From a virus: 28,600 nucleotides of DNA. The notes under the pieces are model-generated. The model was not told the DNA's origin and did not search any database. It saw nothing but the letters and a program-made list of their open reading frames with translations. Shown piece after piece: positions 26,001 to 28,600 of this stretch. A program made the position numbers and the translations under genes. The stretch spans positions 1-28,600 of the IMG/VR virus record IMGVR_UViG_3300047181_000033, one strand, 5' to 3'. The number at the start of each line of letters is the position of its first letter. Position 1 is the first letter of the stretch.

Positions 26001-26112
26001 AATTCAACATTATTGTGAATTAGCTATAGGTACTAATGGCCTTGGTATACCATCAAGTGCAAGTGTTTCAGAAGTATATACACAAGTTAAAATTAGAAAA
26101 ATAGTGAGGTAA
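23044..26112 (+). CDS. tail fibre protein with tandem TTxNIVT repeats
   Basis: The 1022-residue protein lies 12 bases after the J-like gene and is the likely receptor-binding fibre. It starts with a helical, probably tail-attaching part (TVWDTILPGSTSGTQLATIL). Residues about 227-317 carry the tandem repeat listed separately. A collar-like segment KKDTKANLDTYASTGINGELLYAT is followed by a jelly-roll-like carbohydrate-binding pattern (GNLIGISFWYKTDA to EFYWDQILL, about 470-560). A WTSYTPTGSWSTNTTYTGKW-type beta domain comes next. The last 125 residues (GWQTRVLNTIQGDTEI, NQFTLWSGIYDLDAIAPANA, FEIQHYCEL) match a C-terminal domain common to many phage fibres. It carries no intramolecular chaperone motif that I can identify. 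AAGGGG precedes the ATG. Confidence 0.88.
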   Translation: MSQTVWDTILPGSTSGTQLATILDNFKDAVISGMNGTARPSEIDPGGTWVDTTTTTWVLNIWSGTVDIPLFSINTLTGSASISSADSSITISKISADAVGPLLKFLKERIANNGQTVPGDSVGDIDFYGTTDAGLEEKLASVMVVATESTTAIAQGSYMAFNTTKTGETALEERMRITGNGGVVIGATSTTEDFEVAGSAKFDSLTVTTATTFVTATATTGNFVNLNATTENVTTSNIVTANATTANIVTENVTTSHVVTANATTANIVTENVTTSNIVTANATTANIVTADITTALIDTATMITANATTANIVDLIVSGASTLASLVVTASSSLANATIQSPVRLDAKKDTKANLDTYASTGINGELLYATDEKKYYGIKDGATDSLGGGGAGDASTIDLTNPNDLTDATVTNITRQGNNAAFDGGGAITLNSLSISATAADLLFNEKVIKYKPAANGVNDYFGFVKDIPKSCRGNLIGISFWYKTDATTLNNDFRHCIKITDGALAGTIQYDSLPASSSKANKWGTTFQVPSDCTQIEFGIQNTDTTTTLEFYWDQILLASDPVVSTNVANITAWTSYTPTGSWSTNTTYTGKWRRVGENMEVQVKVATSGAPTAAALTVNLPTGYSIDSTKYVEDGNSAKFGWGTINDNTATVFTSIYAGPNNSTSVAIYNTKADQTYTYWGSVSATTPMTWAASDYLAINFSVPIQGWSANDQFILTPATSGMETWRISSAQNAMTDIAASVQFPAAPTVYKNGSASSQTEFALTTNIIRHDRSTDPSKFIANVPCKITVSAVVGETGSANNILNITDSSSLVTTGNNATSGYPMTVTTELHLKKDDYFTLGVTLGSIASTATVMYMNIQAVAASSAFLAAIPTERVAFLKDIQTNGTNGGGSSAGWQTRVLNTIQGDTEIVALSSNQFTLWSGIYDLDAIAPANAVNRHKIKLRNISDSTDDIIGSSEYASGISRSRLVGRIILISPKIFEIQHYCELAIGTNGLGIPSSASVSEVYTQVKIRKIVR
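23722..23990 (+). repeat. tandem protein-level repeats in the tail fibre
   Basis: About four and a half copies of a 20-residue unit (NATTANIVTENVTTSNIVTA, itself two 10-residue halves) are encoded in units of 60 bases, with one copy extended by five residues. Synonymous bases differ widely between copies, so the repeat is conserved as protein rather than as DNA. The pattern suits a trimeric beta-helical or coiled fibre shaft. Confidence 0.85.
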
Positions 26113-26114
26113 TT

Positions 26115-26795
26115 ATGAAATTTTCAGAAATAAATGCAATAGAAATTAGTGATGAAGAAAAACAAGTTTTATATCAAATTGAATTCGATTTAATTCGAGT
26201 ACAAATGAATCGGATTATTGAAATAAAACAAGTAATTCCTTTGATCTTTCCAGAAGATAAAGACGGCCATGAATATGAGGCCATAATAGATGCCTGGTTG
26301 ATCTTAAATCAAGCAGAATTAAATCGTATTGAAAATATCAATTCTCGCTATAATGCCATTAGAATAGATGATCCAGGGATGCCAGCGTTTCATTCCATTT
26401 ACCCTGATAAACCAAATTCCGCTTATTTCTTTGAAAAAGAAATATTTGAGATGTCAGAAGTAAATGCAGAATTAGCATTGATAGAAATTGAAGCCAAACA
26501 TGCAGAGATAATGCAAGCAAGGCAAGAAGAATTAGAAACGCAACAAATGATTGATAGTGGAAAAGTAGATAGGGAAAAATGTACTAGAGTACTCGATTAT
26601 ATTTCTGCCTATAATACTAATCTTAATCTTTCAATCGAGCAAATTACCCAGATGCAAACTAATTTTGCTGATGCGGAGTTAGCACTTAGATCGGGACGAC
26701 CAACATTAGCGAGCATGTTTATTAATACGATACAACCAGATGGTGTAGTGATAACAGAAAATTTGAAGAATAAAGTATTAAGTCTTTTAATGTAA
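26115..26795 (+). CDS. hypothetical protein, possible fibre-associated or assembly protein
   Basis: The 226-residue product has no motif I recognise. It is highly helical and acidic, with a probable coiled coil around residues 115-145 (EVNAELALIEIEAKHAEIMQ onward). A more mixed middle carries DDPGMPAFHSIYPDKP. The ATG lies two bases after the fibre stop with GAGGT upstream, so translation is coupled. Genes directly after a phage fibre often encode its folding chaperone, which would suit its helical nature, but the sequence does not prove it. Confidence 0.62.
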   Translation: MKFSEINAIEISDEEKQVLYQIEFDLIRVQMNRIIEIKQVIPLIFPEDKDGHEYEAIIDAWLILNQAELNRIENINSRYNAIRIDDPGMPAFHSIYPDKPNSAYFFEKEIFEMSEVNAELALIEIEAKHAEIMQARQEELETQQMIDSGKVDREKCTRVLDYISAYNTNLNLSIEQITQMQTNFADAELALRSGRPTLASMFINTIQPDGVVITENLKNKVLSLLM

Positions 26796-26838
26796 TTATT
26801 GTTGCTTTAGTATTTAATAAAAATTCCAAAGGCATAAT

Positions 26839-27030
26839 ATGGCACAACATGACTGCAATAAAGAACGAGAATTAGATATACTCTTAAAAAGAACTGAAAA
26901 CATAGAGAATAAAGTTTTAGAGTTGTTAGAATTCAAGTGGAAAATTGTTGCAGTTGTGTCCACCATTAGCATAATTACAAGCGCAGGATTTACGATTGTT
27001 TTACAAGTTTGGGATAAAATTAAATCCTAA
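26839..27030 (+). CDS. XhlA-like holin-accessory membrane protein
   Basis: The 63-residue product has an N-terminal charged coiled coil (RELDILLKRTENIENKVLEL) and a single C-terminal membrane segment (IVAVVSTISIITSAGFTIVL), then WDKIKS. This 'coiled coil plus TM' layout is that of hemolysin XhlA-type proteins, which assist holin-mediated lysis. AAAGG lies seven bases before the ATG. It follows the fibre genes, a common site for lysis functions. No holin partner or endolysin is visible nearby, so it may be a single small membrane protein of other purpose. It overlaps the opposing zinc-ribbon gene by four bases. Confidence 0.68.
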   Translation: MAQHDCNKERELDILLKRTENIENKVLELLEFKWKIVAVVSTISIITSAGFTIVLQVWDKIKS

Positions 27031-27221
27031 TCATCGTCACGGCCCATATTCTCTTCACGACATTGTTTGCATAAATGGTAATTGTCATTTTCTGAACGAT
27101 AAAAAACCTTTCCACATTTTAGACAAGTTTTCTTAACATTTTTCTTATTGAAAGATGATTGCTCATGAATGCTTATTTGAGTGATGTCTATGTAATTCTT
27201 TTTTAAATTTTTCCTTGGCAT
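27027..27221 (-). CDS. small zinc-ribbon protein
   Basis: The 64-residue product has two CxxC pairs (CLKCGK and CKQC) separated by about 15 residues, VFYRSENDNYHL lying between them. This is the layout of a treble-clef or zinc-ribbon metal site. The N-terminal part is basic and the end acidic (MGRDDD). Such small phage proteins can bind nucleic acid or host proteins; the role is unknown. The start has no clear Shine-Dalgarno sequence (AAGGGA is about 20 bases away). It faces the plus-strand late operon tail to tail. Confidence 0.68.
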   Translation of the reverse strand: MPRKNLKKNYIDITQISIHEQSSFNKKNVKKTCLKCGKVFYRSENDNYHLCKQCREENMGRDDD

Positions 27222-27249
27222 GTAACAATTATTTCACAATCCCTTAGAA

Positions 27250-27278
27250 AGTATAAATAATTTTCGTTAAAATTTAAT
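27250..27278 (-). promoter_or_regulatory. possible promoter for the zinc-ribbon gene
   Basis: On the minus strand TATACT (27255-27250) is a good -10 box, about 30 bases before the start at 27221. The region upstream is AT-rich but its best -35 candidate is weak. The gene needs a start of its own, because the terminator at 27300 separates it from the next minus-strand gene. Confidence 0.3.
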
Positions 27279-27299
27279 CTGCCATGCTCCTCTCCAAAG

Positions 27300-27328
27300 A
27301 AGGGCCAATCACGGAAGGTTGGCCCTTT
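27300..27328 (-). terminator. terminator after the O-antigen-ligase-like gene (probably bidirectional)
   Basis: AAGGGCCAA (27300-27308) and TTGGCCCTT (27319-27327) form a perfect 9 bp stem with a 10-base loop. T-rich sequence follows on the plus strand, and on the minus strand CTTCTTTGG follows. It lies just past the stop of the minus-strand membrane protein gene and can also catch readthrough from the plus-strand late operon. Confidence 0.7.
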
Positions 27329-27329
27329 C

Positions 27330-28493
27330 TTAACTGTAGACCAATTTTTTGATTACCATAACGCTTAAGAATGAATCTACTGGCATTTTATCGGGGAAAT
27401 TAAAGCAAGAATTAATGAAAAGACAGGCAGAAAAACTCATGAAAAAGGCATCTTTATGGCCAATAAAAATCAATTCTGCCATTGCTAGAACTAGCAATAC
27501 TGCGCCAACTTTCCCGCCCTCAATGGCCCATTGAAAGAATGTTGAGTGAAGCCACATAACGACTTGCTTAGTTTTTAAATATGTTTCTTCTTTTTCGACA
27601 ATCTGGATTGCTGGCATTGCGTAATAAAAAGTACCATTGCCGATACCGAACCATTTATGAGCATATTTTTGGTAAACCGATTTCCAGGCAAATTTATAAA
27701 TAATGTCTCGATAACTTAAAGAGAAAAAAGGGTGCATTTTTCGCCCAAATAATACTAGCGGGGTGCAATTGCACATTTTGCTTTTCGACCAATTCCACCA
27801 TAAGGGGAGAGTTAATAGGACTATGCCAGTTACGATAAAGGGAATGATTGGATTATGATAAAGACCATAGATAAAACTCCCTGCGGAAATGCCAATTATG
27901 CCAGCACTTCCCATACTTCTAATTACCGCTAAAAATCCAATACACCAACCAATCAGACCTAAATGGTAAGGTAATAAAGATCCAAGTGATGCCATAGCAA
28001 TTAATGACATTAAAGTGGAGTTAACCGAGCTATTAGCGCCATATCCCCAACATCTTACATCTTGGTTTAATCTCTCACATTTAACCTTGTAAGGGATGAA
28101 TGTCCAAATTGCTCCGATAATCGAAACAATTGGCATGATATCAAATAACGGCCTTAACATTTTAGTGGGGAAAAATAAAAACATTAGGACCAAAACTAAA
28201 GTGTCGATAAATTGGGTGGAAACTGCATTTAAAAACAGAAAATTTCTCTTTTTTTCTTTCGAGCAAAAATGGTTTAATCGTGGCCAGGTGGACATATAGC
28301 AGGATGATGCCAGGGCATAGAAAACCAGGAAGGAACCTAATGGCAATACCTGAAAGACATACCAAGATAGTAAGGCAATCGATCCTAGATTAAACGCTAA
28401 TTGCTTGGGGTATTTATAATCGGTGTCAGCATTCCACGAACACCAGGCAACAAATACGATTAGTAGTAAAAACATAACTAATAATTCGATCAT
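27330..28493 (-). CDS. polytopic membrane protein, O-antigen ligase / Wzy-like (Wzy_C type)
   Basis: The 387-residue protein has about ten hydrophobic segments across its length. Three features fit the Wzy_C/O-antigen ligase family: IRSMGSAGIIGISAGSF (191-207), which resembles the 'SRgxxlal' helix; GIGNGTF (283-289), followed by a periplasmic-type loop and WLHSTFFQWAIEGGKVGAVL (314-333), in place of the usual 'HNxxLqxlxExGxxG'; and a final NSCFNFPDKMPVDS segment. Such enzymes polymerise or transfer lipid-linked sugars. On a phage this suggests host surface modification. AGGAAA lies seven bases before the ATG. The histidine-serine instead of histidine-asparagine is atypical, and function is inferred. 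Confidence 0.62.
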   Translation of the reverse strand: MIELLVMFLLLIVFVAWCSWNADTDYKYPKQLAFNLGSIALLSWYVFQVLPLGSFLVFYALASSCYMSTWPRLNHFCSKEKKRNFLFLNAVSTQFIDTLVLVLMFLFFPTKMLRPLFDIMPIVSIIGAIWTFIPYKVKCERLNQDVRCWGYGANSSVNSTLMSLIAMASLGSLLPYHLGLIGWCIGFLAVIRSMGSAGIIGISAGSFIYGLYHNPIIPFIVTGIVLLTLPLWWNWSKSKMCNCTPLVLFGRKMHPFFSLSYRDIIYKFAWKSVYQKYAHKWFGIGNGTFYYAMPAIQIVEKEETYLKTKQVVMWLHSTFFQWAIEGGKVGAVLLVLAMAELIFIGHKDAFFMSFSACLFINSCFNFPDKMPVDSFLSVMVIKKLVYS

Positions 28494-28502
28494 GAATGTT
28501 TC

Positions 28503-28600
28503 CTATTTTGTAATAGTTTCGATGTTTTTTAGTTCAATAAAGGCATTACATTCTTTTTCACCATAGCATTTTTTATAAATTGAAATATTTTGTAGTAATG
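28503..28600 (-). CDS. 3' end of a gene cut by the window edge
   Basis: On the minus strand one frame is open from the window edge to a TAG at 28505-28503, giving the last 31 or so codons (in part NISIYKKCYGEKECNAFIEL). The end lies just upstream of, and overlaps, the ribosome site of the membrane protein gene, so the two form an operon. The CYGEKEC pair suggests a disulfide or metal site. Too little is present to name it. Confidence 0.5.
   Translation of the reverse strand, partial: LLQNISIYKKCYGEKECNAFIELKNIETITK

Noticed and set aside
27349-27534. A 61-codon plus-strand frame opposite the O-antigen-ligase-like gene
   Set aside because: It is antisense to the end of a convincing membrane protein and has no ribosome site.

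Overview
The window is part of the genome of a tailed double-stranded DNA bacteriophage (or prophage) with a lambda-like siphovirus body plan. It carries an HK97-type head (P27-like small terminase, Terminase_1-type large terminase, ClpP-like prohead protease, HK97-fold capsid, HK97-type portal) and a lambda-type tail (tail terminator, tube, frameshifted G/GT chaperones, tape measure with a lambda gpH-like C-terminus, DUF1833 protein, NlpC/P60 protein, gpJ-like tail tip, tail fibre). The DNA is AT-rich, genes use clear Shine-Dalgarno sites, and overlaps of the ATGA or TAATG type are frequent. The lambda-type tail tip and an O-antigen-ligase-like membrane protein suggest a Gram-negative host. 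The host genus cannot be read from the sequence.

Layout. (1) 1-222: regulatory or packaging region with six 10-11 bp iterons just before the small terminase, a good candidate for the terminase recognition (pac/cosB) site. (2) 223-4937: terS, terL, protease, major capsid protein and a capsid-adjacent protein, closed by a strong terminator. (3) 4991-10454: a promoter, the portal gene (unusually placed after the capsid gene), then a roughly 4 kb block of poorly characterised, probably virion-surface proteins, including a collagen-like protein with repeated modules. (4) 10451-13206: a permuted papain-like enzyme and the head-tail connector, head-closure, neck and tail-terminator genes. (5) 13215-14523: the tail tube gene as its own promoter-gene-terminator unit. 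(6) 14536-26112: tail chaperones with a canonical GGGAAAC -1 frameshift, tape measure, minor tail and tip proteins, and a 1022-residue fibre with tandem repeats. (7) 26115-27030: an unrecognised coiled-coil protein and an XhlA-like lysis-accessory membrane protein. (8) 27027-28600, minus strand: a zinc-ribbon protein, a polytopic Wzy/O-antigen-ligase-like protein and the 3' end of a further gene, probably accessory (moron) cargo.

The plus-strand genes form a late morphogenesis programme. TerS and TerL would package DNA through the portal into a protease-matured head; connector and closure proteins seal it; the tail is built on the tape measure by the G/GT chaperones and ends in the J-like tip and fibre. 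The minus-strand genes may alter the host surface. Across the window the palindrome GGCC is several-fold more frequent than base composition predicts, which no annotated feature explains.
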